Positions 38,201 to 47,533 of a DNA stretch of 64,000 nucleotides are shown here, piece after piece. Numbering within the stretch: position 1 is the stretch's first letter; every line of letters begins with the position of its first letter. The position numbers and the translations under genes are program-made. The notes below the pieces were generated by a model, which was not told the origin of the DNA, did no database searches, and saw only the letters and a program-made list of their open reading frames with translations. Source of the stretch: JAWKOK01 sp963765875. Lineage in GTDB: Bacteria > Chloroflexota > Anaerolineae > Caldilineales > Caldilineaceae. The stretch is from positions 174,786-238,785 of the forward strand of contig CAVXYK010000014.1 of NCBI GenBank assembly GCA_963765875.1, written 5' to 3'.

Positions 38201-40759
38201 ATCAGAAAGTTTCAGCTGTACTGCACTGCCAGGCTGAACGGAAAACTTGTACCAGCGTGACTGTCCGGGCTGGTCGATATGTTGGGCAATAGTGGCAGAA
38301 GGCGTCGAAGGATCACCGGTCAGCGGGTCGAGAGACAAAGCCCGCGGCCAACTATCGTTGTTGGGTCCAAGAATCACACATCGCGAGAACTCGGACGTAT
38401 CACCGGTCACTTGATCGGTGGCCAACCCGGTGAACGCGCTTCCGTCAGAAATCCCCAGAGATCCCAGGTCGATGTCAAAGCTGACATAACCCTTTGCGTC
38501 AGTGTTCACCACATAGCTACCGCCAACCGGAATTTCGCCCTCGCCATAGGTGGAACTGTCGCAACTGTCGTTGGCGTAGAACTGCAACGCATAGGGCCGT
38601 TCCGGCGTGCTTGAAAGGGATCCCCGGACGCGCGTGATCGTGCCGACAGTGGTAGCGCCTTGCAGAACCGGGGCATTCTGAAGACCATTGGGCCCGGTGT
38701 CAGGATCGCCAAAGTCGTTGATCGTCACGCCGTCGTTACCCAGGTCAATTCCCAGGCCACCGTTGTTGTGAACCCGGTTGCCGTTGAACGAATTGCCTTG
38801 TCCACCGAGGACAGCGATGCCCGGGCCGTTGAAGTTTCTGATTTCGAGGTTGGCGATCGTACTGCCGCCTGAGTCGATTGTGATACCGGACGCACCGGCG
38901 CCTGCAAACGAGCCATCCAGCACGACAACGACGCCTGAGGCGGCTGACCCAGTGAGCAGAACGGACTCGCTAATCGCGGGTAAGGGCGAGACCGGCTGGA
39001 CCGAGAGCGGAAGTTCGATGGTGTCCGCTGCAGCACCATTCGGAGTTGCGTTGGCCGCGTTGATGGCTTGCCGCAGGGTGCATTGGTCGATGAGGCAGGG
39101 ACCATCCTCATCACCCGCATCATTGACCGTGTAGGTCGGTCCGGTCTGTACGAGCTGTACGAGCGCGCTTTCGAAAGCCCCGATGTCGATGACGAAGGGA
39201 CGGTCCACTCTTCCATTCACGACACGCGGATAACCATCGCCGCGTTGGTCCGTGAAGGGTGGGCCGACAAAACTCGTTGGGCCCCTGTCAATGGCGTCAC
39301 TATTATTGCCTAGAGCGTGGGTCTCAGTCTCACCACCGTTGTCCTGAAGCGGCTCCAGCCCGGCATTCCAGATGGTCCCATGATAGTTGGTGCCAAGAAT
39401 CAAGCAGCTGTCATCGTCCGACATATTGAACTGTCCCGGACCCGGAAACAAAGCCTCAGCAGGGTTGGAACAGTTCGGGTTATTGGCGGAGAGCAAGACC
39501 TGGTCAAGGGCGGTTGTGGCGCCCCCATCATACTCGATGCCCGGGCCGCTGTTGAAGGCAATGGTGGTATGGGACATGGTGACCACCGTTGTCATGCCGA
39601 TACTGATGGCAACGCCGCCATTGGAACTGAACGTACTATTTTCAACAGCCAACGAAGAAAAGTCATCAATGACGTTCACAGAAGTATCATTGTTGTAACT
39701 GAACGTGCTTGCGTCAATTGTTGATGAAGAACCAGTACCAACGTTCACGGAGGTACCGTTGTTGTAACTGAACGTGCTTGCGTCAATTGTCAGTAAAGAG
39801 CCGTTTCTGACGTCCACTACGGGGCCGCGGGGCGTTACGGGGTCGTTGTTGGAATCGAAAGTACTGTTCTGGATGATCAACGAACCGGATGTTGTAATCC
39901 CGCCAGCATTGTACGCATAGGTGCTTCTCTCGAAGGTCATCGTACCGTAATTCCCAACAGATCCCTCATAAACACCATTTTCGTTCCATGCGAGGGTCGA
40001 GTCGATGATCTCCACGGTGCCGTCATTGGAAATGCCGCCGTATTCGCCGCCTTCCGCAGTATTCGTCAGCACATTGCTTTCGATAAGTTCGAGGTAGGCG
40101 CCGTTGTTGACAGCAATACCGCCGCCTTGTCCGTAGCCTGTAGCCGTATTGTGAGTCACTGTCGTGCGCACGGCCGTGACCGCTGTGAGCGCTGGCGCCC
40201 CGCAATCCGAGCAATACTCGCCGATACGCAGTCCACCGCCATCGGCATCAACCAGAGGCGCTCCGCCATTCTGCAGTGTAAGATCCGAGAGGTAGACCGG
40301 TCCGGCGCCTGGCTTGACATCCATCACGCGATCGATATTGTTGGCGTCAATAATGGTCAGTGACTGCCCGGCGCCGGTAATGGTCAATGGATCGCTGGCG
40401 ACAATGTCGAGATCGCCGGCGCTGCTTCCGTTCTCACCCGCCTCCGGGATCGTGAGGGTATACGTGCCTGCCGGCAGCACAATCTCGTCTGCGCCAGTCA
40501 AAGCATTGGATTCCTGAATCGCCGCACGCAATGAGCAGTTATCAGTGGGCGTATCAGAGCCATCGTGGCACGCACCGTCGCCTGGGAAGTCGTCCCTAGA
40601 GTCGCTCGTCGTATTGACGACAAAGGTTTCTGCCATTGCGACATGTGGGCTGCCGAACAAAAACAGAGCCAGCAGCAGACAAGGTATCCAGGTCAAGGCA
40701 ACTGTCCTGGCAGATACTCTTCGCGGTAGAGGTAGACGTAGATTTCGGCGGTAATTCAT
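32269..40759 (-). CDS. Giant secreted CSLREA/PPC/C25-peptidase/Ig-like surface protein, one frameshift
   Basis: About 2,830 residues after one shift near 33710 is repaired. Signal peptide (residues 20-43, ending HVAMA); two CSLREA motifs (CSLRAAIQESNA and CTLRQAINAANA) flank a parallel beta-helix region; a PPC-like domain (about 840-1010) is interrupted by the FAPDA array (889-977). A C25/gingipain-like peptidase domain follows, with the His-Cys dyad visible as AGHFS (His1322) and SNGCHSGYN (Cys1359). Then come invasin-like Ig domains (TGLTLEAAPTSAVYGTQVTFSA), a PKD-like segment, prealbumin-like modules (LTVVKxxLG...F) and two bacterial-repeat units (GIDCGATCNGAFPQGG). A short unique domain ends in VWFVWVP. 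The peptidase may process this protein or others at the surface. Confidence 0.85.
37829..38095 (-). repeat. 15-bp tandem repeat coding FAPDA pentapeptides
   Basis: Seventeen full 15-base units plus a partial one encode (FAPDA)n inside the giant protein. Units differ only at wobble-like positions (GCA/GCG, TCC/TCT, GGA/GGC/GGG), and adjacent units often share the same variant, so they expanded by duplication. Copy number is probably variable between strains. Confidence 0.93.
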
Positions 40760-40773
40760 CTATTTCCTCGCAA

Positions 40774-40801
40774 AAACAGACCGGCATTCACCGGTCTGTT
40801 T
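40774..40801 (-). terminator. Hairpin plus T-run in the leader of the giant gene
   Basis: On the minus strand, AAACAGACCGG, a six-base loop and CCGGTCTGTTT form a perfect 11-bp stem whose 3' side runs into TTTTT, directly followed by GCGAGGAAATAG and the ATG at 40759. It has the shape of an intrinsic terminator placed just before the ribosome binding site, so it may act as an attenuator or end an upstream transcript. Confidence 0.55.
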
Positions 40802-40848
40802 CAACTGAACAAATCCATTTTTCGCTTTATGGACAAAAATAAGACCTC

Positions 40849-40876
40849 ATTCTATCCCAAAATGGCCAATAAACAA
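40849..40876 (-). promoter_or_regulatory. Candidate promoter for the giant surface gene
   Basis: On the minus strand TTGTTT (-35) is spaced 16 bases from TAGAAT (-10), about 90 bases upstream of the start at 40759 and upstream of the leader hairpin. The rest of the gene-free stretch 40760-41223 shows no clear feature other than an AGATCTTT/AAAGATCT inverted pair near 40885-40935. Confidence 0.35.
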
Positions 40877-41223
40877 ATGGCCAGATCTTTACGACAAGGT
40901 AAGCTTCCTCAGGGTTTCAGACACCCCAAAGATCTGTCCAACCTAGCGCTCGCTCTATTTCAACGACGTTCGCCGTCGACAGGTCCAATGATGAGCGAAT
41001 TCTCATCTGAGTGTGAGTGGCCTACTGTCATTCCAGTCGATCGGACGCTCGTACGGGGCTAAGATTATAGACGATAGGGAAACGGAAAAGATACGCACAG
41101 TCCCCGGCCGGGCTCCGACCCTTTCTATACGAGCTGCGGCGACATTTTGACGCACTCGGTGCCGAGATGTTCGTACTTACGGTCAAGCTTCTCGGCAGTG
41201 TCAGAGGAACGAGCAGGCCGGAG

Positions 41224-42879
41224 CTAACGACTTTCCGTACGGGGCTGATGCATAGGGCGCGCAGCTGGCGTCGTAGGATAGCTGCTCGGATCGATTCGTG
41301 CATCGACCAGAGCCGTCATTCCAGCGCCAAGCGCGTCAGCGATTGCCAGTGCCACGTCTTCGTCGGTGGCGGCGCGATAGTAGCCGATGTCGTAGGCAGC
41401 CGCAATCAAGGCAAAATCCGGGTTGACAAATTCAGTACCGTAGATCGGGCTGCCGTTACGTACTTGAGCCGAGCGGATCAGGTCCAGCGTGTTGTCGTTC
41501 ATAACGACGACGATCACCGACAGCCGCAGTCGGTGCGCCACCCCCAATTCGCCGATCACCATCGCCAGACCGGCGTCGCCAGTGATGGCGATAACCGGCT
41601 GTTTCGTCGTGTAGGCAGCGCCAATCGCCGATGCCAACCCATATCCCATGGCCGAGAGACCGTTGGAGACGAGATATCGGTTGGGCGCATACGCAGGCCA
41701 ACTCAGGGCCGCCAGGATTTTGTGGGACCCTACATCAGTGGTGATCAAAATGTCACGCGGCGTCGTTGCTCTGACGGCAGCCAAGACAGACTGAGGATTC
41801 ATGCGTCCGGCCGACGGCGTGGGCAGCACTACCTGGTTGAGTCGCGTCCGAAAAAGTTTGACTCGGCTGGTCCCCCAGCCGGGTTGAACCGGCCCAATCG
41901 CGTCCACCAGATGCCGAAGCATCGGTCTGATTTGACCGACCAACTCCACCTGCGCGGCAATGACCGGATCCGCGTTTGGCCATCTTGAGATCCAGATCAG
42001 AGGCGCTGTCGTCTCCCACGGCTTGACTAGCTCAACCACATCAAATCCAATGGCAACAATGCAATCCGCCTCGTTCAGCATGTCGTAGACCGGATCGCGG
42101 CGTGTCAGGCCGATGGTTCCAGCAGAGAGGGGATGATCGGTGGGTATCGACCCCTTGGCCTTCGGCGTCACAATAACGGGCGCATCAAGCGCTTCGGCCA
42201 GCAGACGCAATTCAGCATAGGGGCTCTCCGGTTCCAGACCCAAGCCGCAGATAAGCAGCGGTCGGCGTGCAAGGGCTAGCATAGCCTGAGCCTGTTTCAT
42301 CGCAGAGGGATCTACAACGGGATGTCGGGGGGGCTGAAAGGAAACTGCACTCTTCTGGCTAGGAGCCGGCAGTGCCGCAACGTTGCTGCTAACAGCCAGA
42401 TGGACGGGACCCGGTCGTCCGTTCATGGTAAGCGCAAGCGCATGTCGAATCGTCGATGCAGGCTGTTCGGATGTTAGTTCGACGGTGAGCTTGGTGATGG
42501 GGGCGAAAAGGGCCTGGAGATCGATCACCTGATGAGTGTGCCGGCCGATTAGACTAGCGTTGGACGAAGCTGTGATGACCAAAACCGGAGAGCGATCCAA
42601 AAAAGCATGTGCAACACCGACAGCAGCGTTGGCTGCGCCGGGTCCCAGCGTCGTCAAACAGACGCCGGGGCTGCCGGTCAGGCGCGCATTGACATCTGCC
42701 ATGAAGACGGCAGAACTTTCATTGTGAACAAGGACGAAGTCAATACCTTGGCGACGGATGGCTTCAAGCACCTCAGTGTTCTCACCACCTGGCAGTCCAA
42801 AGACAATCTGCACACCAGACTCGACCAGCACCTCGGCCAGCACTACTGCAATAGATTTCAACGCAAGATCACCCTTCAA
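41224..42879 (-). CDS. Thiamine diphosphate-dependent enzyme (acetolactate synthase/benzoylformate decarboxylase-like)
   Basis: A 551-residue three-domain ThDP enzyme. The PYR domain has the catalytic Glu54 in VHNESSAVFMA. The middle domain follows (RRPLLICGLGLEPES). The PP domain has the ThDP/Mg motif beginning GDAGLAMVIGEL and ending in NDNTLDLIR. The sequence GLPGGENTEVLEAIRRQGIDFVLV resembles acetolactate-synthase-like proteins, but a lone large subunit away from ilv genes is more often a decarboxylase or an uncharacterised member. The start is a TTG at 42879, which is weak; a later in-frame start is possible. It stands alone between repeats and the kinase operon. Confidence 0.82.
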   Translation of the reverse strand: MKGDLALKSIAVVLAEVLVESGVQIVFGLPGGENTEVLEAIRRQGIDFVLVHNESSAVFMADVNARLTGSPGVCLTTLGPGAANAAVGVAHAFLDRSPVLVITASSNASLIGRHTHQVIDLQALFAPITKLTVELTSEQPASTIRHALALTMNGRPGPVHLAVSSNVAALPAPSQKSAVSFQPPRHPVVDPSAMKQAQAMLALARRPLLICGLGLEPESPYAELRLLAEALDAPVIVTPKAKGSIPTDHPLSAGTIGLTRRDPVYDMLNEADCIVAIGFDVVELVKPWETTAPLIWISRWPNADPVIAAQVELVGQIRPMLRHLVDAIGPVQPGWGTSRVKLFRTRLNQVVLPTPSAGRMNPQSVLAAVRATTPRDILITTDVGSHKILAALSWPAYAPNRYLVSNGLSAMGYGLASAIGAAYTTKQPVIAITGDAGLAMVIGELGVAHRLRLSVIVVVMNDNTLDLIRSAQVRNGSPIYGTEFVNPDFALIAAAYDIGYYRAATDEDVALAIADALGAGMTALVDARIDPSSYPTTPAARPMHQPRTESR

Positions 42880-43062
42880 TATTGGCGGCCAATATTACCC
42901 GTCCAATGTCGGTCGTCAGCAATATCCGCATACCAGGTTCTTCATTCGCAGATCACAGGAACAAGATCTACAGCGTTGAACCGAAGTTGCGCCATATTAG
43001 CTACACGAAATATTTACTCCCTCGTGCAATGGCGAACTTGCTCCAAAAACCCGAAAACTCCC

Positions 43063-44961
43063 CTAATTGACAAGTATTTTGCGAATTGTCTGCCTGAGGC
43101 CACGGATCTTGATCGGCTTCGAGAGAAACTCGCTCAAACCGTAATCCGCCACATTATGTTCGGAGATGGAATCGCTATAGCCTGTCGCCAGAATGATGGG
43201 GACGTCCGCTCTGATTTTTTGGATCTCTTCACTGAGCTGTATACCGGTCAGGCCTGGCATTAGTTGATCCGTAAAGACAAGGTCAATCCGATCTGGATCT
43301 AATTGAAAGATTGACAGGGCATCAGAACCGTTATAACAGACAGTAACCTGGTACCCCGATTGTGTTAATGCCGCCTTGTACAAATTGACTAAATCCGGTT
43401 CATCATCAACGACAAGTATGTGGCCTTGACCCTTCTCCGTATCAAAGCTTTCTTCGCGAGTATCCACCATGGGACCGTGGTCTTCGACGACCGGGAAATA
43501 GATGGAGAAGATCGTTCCTTGTCCAACCACGCTCTCAACCATTATCGTCCCCCCATGCCCAGTGACGATCCCATGAACAACTGCAAGCCCCAGTCCCGAT
43601 CCTTCACCCACGTCTTTTGTCGTGAAAAACGGTTCAAATATGTGTTCCTCTGCCGAAGCCGGAATCCCCTGGCCCGTATCACTGACCGTCAACTTCAGAT
43701 AGAGTCCAGAACCCAGTCCCAGGTTCTGAGCCAGCTTGCCATTGATCGCAGCTTCCGTTAGCCGCAGTTCAAGCGTTCCGCCGCGTTCCTTCATCGCATG
43801 TCTGGCATTGACACAGAGGTTGACAAGGATCTGCTGGATTTGAGAGGCATCAGCGAGTATGAAGTGACAATGGGGCTGAATGTGGGAGCGAATCTCAATG
43901 GATGCGGGTATGGTTGCCCGGATCAATCTGAGTGTTTCCTCGATCACCTGAGACAGATTTGTTGATTCCAAGTGGTGTTCATGATATCGACCAAAGAGCG
44001 ATATCTGTCGGATCAATTCTGTGGCCCGCTCTCCGGCCCGCCATACGTTCTGGAGTGAAGCCTGAATGTCGCTGCCTTCCGCAGAGTCTTGTAGCAGGAA
44101 CTCGACGTGGCCAAGCATGATAGCCAAGACATTATTGAAATCATGCGCAATACCACCGGCGAGCCGACCCAGGGCCTCCAGTTTTTGTGTCTGGCGAAGT
44201 TGCGCCTCCAATTGGCGTTGCCGTTTCTCAGAGCGCTTGCGTTCAAGAATTTCTTTACGTAGCGTCTCTTCAATCTCCTTATATGCGGTGATGTCACGAG
44301 CCGTAGTGAGTACTGCATTGACGGTCCCATCTGTACCATATTCAGGATAGAGGATCCAATCAATCCAGGCTCCAGTGGGCAGCTGGAATTCCAGACGCTG
44401 GGGTGTTTCGAACGCAAAGACTCTCTGTATATATTCTTCCCAGGGAAGAATAAGCTCAGGTGGAAACCCGAGTTCACGGTGCGTCTTACCGATAAAATCT
44501 TGTTGAGGAATGCCGGTTTCCACCTCCACAACGGGATTTACATATAGGTGCCGAAGGTCGCGATCAAATCGCATAATGACATCCGGAGAATCCTGAACGA
44601 GAATCCTGAAGTGCTCTTCACTCGCACGGATCGCAGCTTCAACCCGTCTGCGCTCGCGGATCTCCTGCTGAAGCTGCAGATTGAGTTGCTGCGTTTCTGC
44701 CACGGCCGTGGAGAGTTCGTTGGTACGCGTTTCTACCAGTCCCTCCAAGTTATCGTGGTGTTGCTTCAGCTCCGCCGCGATGCGGTTCCGCTCAGCCAAC
44801 AATTGTGATAGCGCTTCAGTCTCTTTCAATCGCGCAATGCCGGTGACTCGCGCGATTTCTTCGTAATAGTCAGCTCGCTGTGCCGTATGCTGAAGAGCCT
44901 GCTCAAGCTCCATGATACGCTCGTTCAACAACTCAGTTTCGCAGGACATGCTACTCACCAT
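43063..44961 (-). CDS. PAS-histidine kinase-receiver hybrid
   Basis: A 632-residue cytoplasmic hybrid kinase with no membrane helix. A long coiled coil occupies residues 8-115, one PAS domain 116-230, and the dimerisation helix carries His273 (LAGGIAHDFNNVLA). The catalytic domain has NLCVNARHAM, DTGQGIP and GSGLGLAVVHG. A C-terminal receiver has Asp565 (DLVFTDQLMPG). It overlaps the upstream FIST gene by 11 bases, so that protein is very probably its input. The C-terminal receiver can pass phosphate to an Hpt protein or act as an internal brake; no separate regulator gene is adjacent. Confidence 0.9.
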   Translation of the reverse strand: MVSSMSCETELLNERIMELEQALQHTAQRADYYEEIARVTGIARLKETEALSQLLAERNRIAAELKQHHDNLEGLVETRTNELSTAVAETQQLNLQLQQEIRERRRVEAAIRASEEHFRILVQDSPDVIMRFDRDLRHLYVNPVVEVETGIPQQDFIGKTHRELGFPPELILPWEEYIQRVFAFETPQRLEFQLPTGAWIDWILYPEYGTDGTVNAVLTTARDITAYKEIEETLRKEILERKRSEKRQRQLEAQLRQTQKLEALGRLAGGIAHDFNNVLAIMLGHVEFLLQDSAEGSDIQASLQNVWRAGERATELIRQISLFGRYHEHHLESTNLSQVIEETLRLIRATIPASIEIRSHIQPHCHFILADASQIQQILVNLCVNARHAMKERGGTLELRLTEAAINGKLAQNLGLGSGLYLKLTVSDTGQGIPASAEEHIFEPFFTTKDVGEGSGLGLAVVHGIVTGHGGTIMVESVVGQGTIFSIYFPVVEDHGPMVDTREESFDTEKGQGHILVVDDEPDLVNLYKAALTQSGYQVTVCYNGSDALSIFQLDPDRIDLVFTDQLMPGLTGIQLSEEIQKIRADVPIILATGYSDSISEHNVADYGLSEFLSKPIKIRGLRQTIRKILVN

Positions 44962-46180
44962 CTGCTAGGACCACTAACACACCGGTCCAATCCAGCCCTC
45001 GGTTTTCATCCAGAAATGGGGCAATTTCAACACCGGAATAGAACCCTAACAGCGGGATCTGTTTACGATGAAAGACAGACATTACTTCCTCAGCTTCTTC
45101 AAAGAGCGTGTCGGAGGCAAGTCCACTGCGACCGGCACAGTCAATGTAGAGTCCGAAGAGCGGCGTTCGTCCATCGGCAGCGATGCGAGTCATAATATCA
45201 GCAACATTTTCTCGCACAGATTCGATAATCTCAGCAGTATCTCTGATCATAAATTGAATTTCCACGCCGGTTTCCAAATCCGGTTCGAAAATCACAATCC
45301 CATCTTTATCGGGTAGAACACCGGATATCAGTCGAATCACATATTTGCTTTCATCAAAAGCTGCGTACTTCTCGCCCATATTCACGCCAATCGACAATCG
45401 CCTGACAGGAATCTGGCTTTGCCACTCCTGACTCCCATAGATGGCATCAATCGTCTCGACAATCGGTTTGCCGTCCACCTCATAGATTATCGCGCCGTCC
45501 ATCTTCGTGATGGTGTGGTAGATGCCATCCATAAGCGCACACCCATGCATGATCTGGAAATACGGCTCAACATCCCCACGCACCAAAGCGCCAACAACAC
45601 TCTGATCATTTACATGGGTTCCACAGAACTGACGGGTAAGGCCAAATTGATAGTTGGCGACAACGCCTGCCCCACCAATCGGAAAGTCCCTGCCCAAGAC
45701 TGACTCAATTCCTCTTATCAAGGGCGGTGATGCATTCATCACCGGCGGCACTCCCCCTGCCTGTGCTGGAACCCTAATTGAATCATAGAACATTAACAAC
45801 ATCTTGTCGTCCAAAGCACGTGTCAACTGAGTTGCGAGGCGTCTGCCGGCGGCTTCTTCATCCTTATCCAGCGCGCCCGTAGTTGCAATCTCAACATTTA
45901 GCGAATCGCCTTGAAAAACAGCCACACCGGAGGCGTAGCCGTCATACGACAACTCGGTATCGGTAATGATGCCGATTGCTGACCCGCCGATGATGGGCGT
46001 TTGCACGCCCAACACAGATCGCAGCCCCTGGAAAAATGCATCAGCATCCAGTTTGCCGCTACAAAACGCCACTGCCAGATCCGGCCGAGTGATCGTGCCG
46101 TTGCGCAGAGCACTTTCAGCAGATAGCTTTCCGGACATGGTCGCATCTTCTTGATCTTCGTACCCAATACCGACGTTCAT
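44951..46180 (-). CDS. FIST-domain sensor protein
   Basis: A 409-residue protein with FIST_N (about 35-230) and FIST_C (about 235-395) domains. Landmarks are LAVAFCSGKLDADAFFQGL, PIIGGSAIGIITD and SCSG-like spacing in the C-terminal half (FGLYIDCAGRSGLASD, LLGFYSGVEIAPF). FIST domains are thought to bind small ligands such as amino acids, from their link with metabolic genes. There is no signal peptide or membrane helix, so sensing is cytoplasmic. The 11-base overlap with the kinase gene indicates a two-gene signalling unit. Confidence 0.87.
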   Translation of the reverse strand: MNVGIGYEDQEDATMSGKLSAESALRNGTITRPDLAVAFCSGKLDADAFFQGLRSVLGVQTPIIGGSAIGIITDTELSYDGYASGVAVFQGDSLNVEIATTGALDKDEEAAGRRLATQLTRALDDKMLLMFYDSIRVPAQAGGVPPVMNASPPLIRGIESVLGRDFPIGGAGVVANYQFGLTRQFCGTHVNDQSVVGALVRGDVEPYFQIMHGCALMDGIYHTITKMDGAIIYEVDGKPIVETIDAIYGSQEWQSQIPVRRLSIGVNMGEKYAAFDESKYVIRLISGVLPDKDGIVIFEPDLETGVEIQFMIRDTAEIIESVRENVADIMTRIAADGRTPLFGLYIDCAGRSGLASDTLFEEAEEVMSVFHRKQIPLLGFYSGVEIAPFLDENRGLDWTGVLVVLADGE

Positions 46181-46756
46181 CTTCTATCCCCTAATGCACT
46201 TGACCATCAATTCCCGGTCGCAAGTTCCCATGTGGCAGTGACTGCCTGTCAGCCTGTAGAATGCCATCCCTGAAAACATCTGGGATCGTATATCGATTTC
46301 ATGGCAAGACCCTACTGTCGGCAGTTTGCCTTGGAAACCTGCACAGATACCCTATTGCTCAGGAAATCGGCCAGCCAGACACCAGACACGGCTTCATGTC
46401 TGTGCGCAATGCCTGTACTGAGTATCGGTCAAGAGATAATCATCCTGCGACAGATAGCGTCCGAAAGCGCAAAGAATGGAATTTGGGCGAGTCAGAATTC
46501 AGCTATGCGAGGTGCAATGTTTGGGAACGGCAATAACTGGGCGTTCACGAACCAACTACGCCGGCTACTTCTCTACACGGTAGGATATTGTCACTTCGAG
46601 CAGAGCAAGAAATATCGCGTCATCGTCGGTGAGATTCCTTTCTTGGACAGGCTCAGGAGAGACACTTGCTCCGCTCACCGGAATAACAAGTTCTTACCTT
46701 ACAAGATACTATCGTCATTCAGCATCTCAAAATCTAAAGGCGTGATGACCGACCAG
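46181..46756. other. Gene-free stretch with decayed dispersed repeats
   Basis: No open frame here is convincing. TAGCGTCCGAAAGCGC (46455-46470) repeats a word at 11160. Further on, GAGATTCCTTTCTTGG, TTGCTCCGCTCACCGGAATAAC and CACTTCGAGCAGAGCAAG look like degraded copies of the GTCATTCCGA/AGGAATCTC family seen intact at 50119-50224. The promoter of the FIST operon must lie in the first part, but I cannot point to it. Confidence 0.5.
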
Positions 46757-47524
46757 TCACAGAATGTACGCGAGGGAGCCGCCTGAGGGTAGAAAGCCGA
46801 CGCGTTCGTATACGCCACCGGCTCGCTTGTTGGCCGCGGTCAGAAAGATGGTGTCCAGTCCACTATCGAAACCGGCCTGAGCAATATGATTGGTCACGAC
46901 AGCGGCAATACCGCGTCGGCGAAATGGCACTGCCGTAGAGATTCCGGCAACCTCAGCGATGCCATTCTCCGGCTGGGTCAGGCTCCCCGCGCCCACCGCT
47001 TCATTGTTCAGCCGGGCCAGAAAGAACTGCACAGTGTCAAACCGATGCCGAAACTGCTCTGCCTCTTCGGCAGTGGCCAAAGGAGCATCCTCGTTGCCAA
47101 AAGCACGACGCTGAACGGTGACCAGGTCCCGAAACTCATCGAAAGATGCGTCGTGGTTAAGGTGCTTCACCTCAAGCCCTGGAATCGCCGGTGCGTTTTG
47201 CATTGTCTGCGGCGTACAGATCATCAGAACCGCACGCATCTCCAGCTCAAAACCGCGGCGCTCCAGAACATCGCCCGGATCGGGAGCGAATGACTCCAGA
47301 TATTCGAAGCGGGGACGTCGGCCACGTCGGTGGAATGCAGCGACGAGTCGGTCTAGGGCCGCGTCAATATCGCCCGATGGCTTTTCATCCGGCATTGCGT
47401 AGTTGACATAGGGTGCGGCCTCATCCGGGTTGAAGAAACAGATGAACGGAGGTAGGGATAACGTCTCAAAGACCGAGCCAGCACTCGATCGGAGTTGCAT
47501 CTGAATGCGTTCGATATTGGACAT
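46757..47524 (-). CDS. GNAT-family N-acetyltransferase
   Basis: A 255-residue protein whose C-terminal 140 residues form a GNAT domain. The acetyl-CoA loop reads VPFRRRGIAAVVTNHIAQAG (QxxGxG/A replaced by RRRGIA), and the terminal strand is AANKRAGGVYERVGFLPSG. The N-terminal 110 residues (IERIQMQLRSSAGSVFETL, YVNYAMPDEKPSGDID) probably form a degenerate first GNAT module. Substrate unknown. It is transcribed towards the non-coding stretch and separated by only nine bases from the hydrolase gene upstream. Confidence 0.82.
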   Translation of the reverse strand: MSNIERIQMQLRSSAGSVFETLSLPPFICFFNPDEAAPYVNYAMPDEKPSGDIDAALDRLVAAFHRRGRRPRFEYLESFAPDPGDVLERRGFELEMRAVLMICTPQTMQNAPAIPGLEVKHLNHDASFDEFRDLVTVQRRAFGNEDAPLATAEEAEQFRHRFDTVQFFLARLNNEAVGAGSLTQPENGIAEVAGISTAVPFRRRGIAAVVTNHIAQAGFDSGLDTIFLTAANKRAGGVYERVGFLPSGGSLAYIL

Positions 47525-47533
47525 TTCTGTGGT

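Noticed and set aside
40829..41062. A 77-residue plus-strand frame upstream of the giant gene
   Set aside because: It overlaps the probable promoter and leader of the giant gene, and the product is featureless.
46261..46786. Two overlapping plus-strand frames in the gap before the FIST operon
   Set aside because: They run through recognisable dispersed repeats, have no ribosome binding site and show no domain-like sequence.
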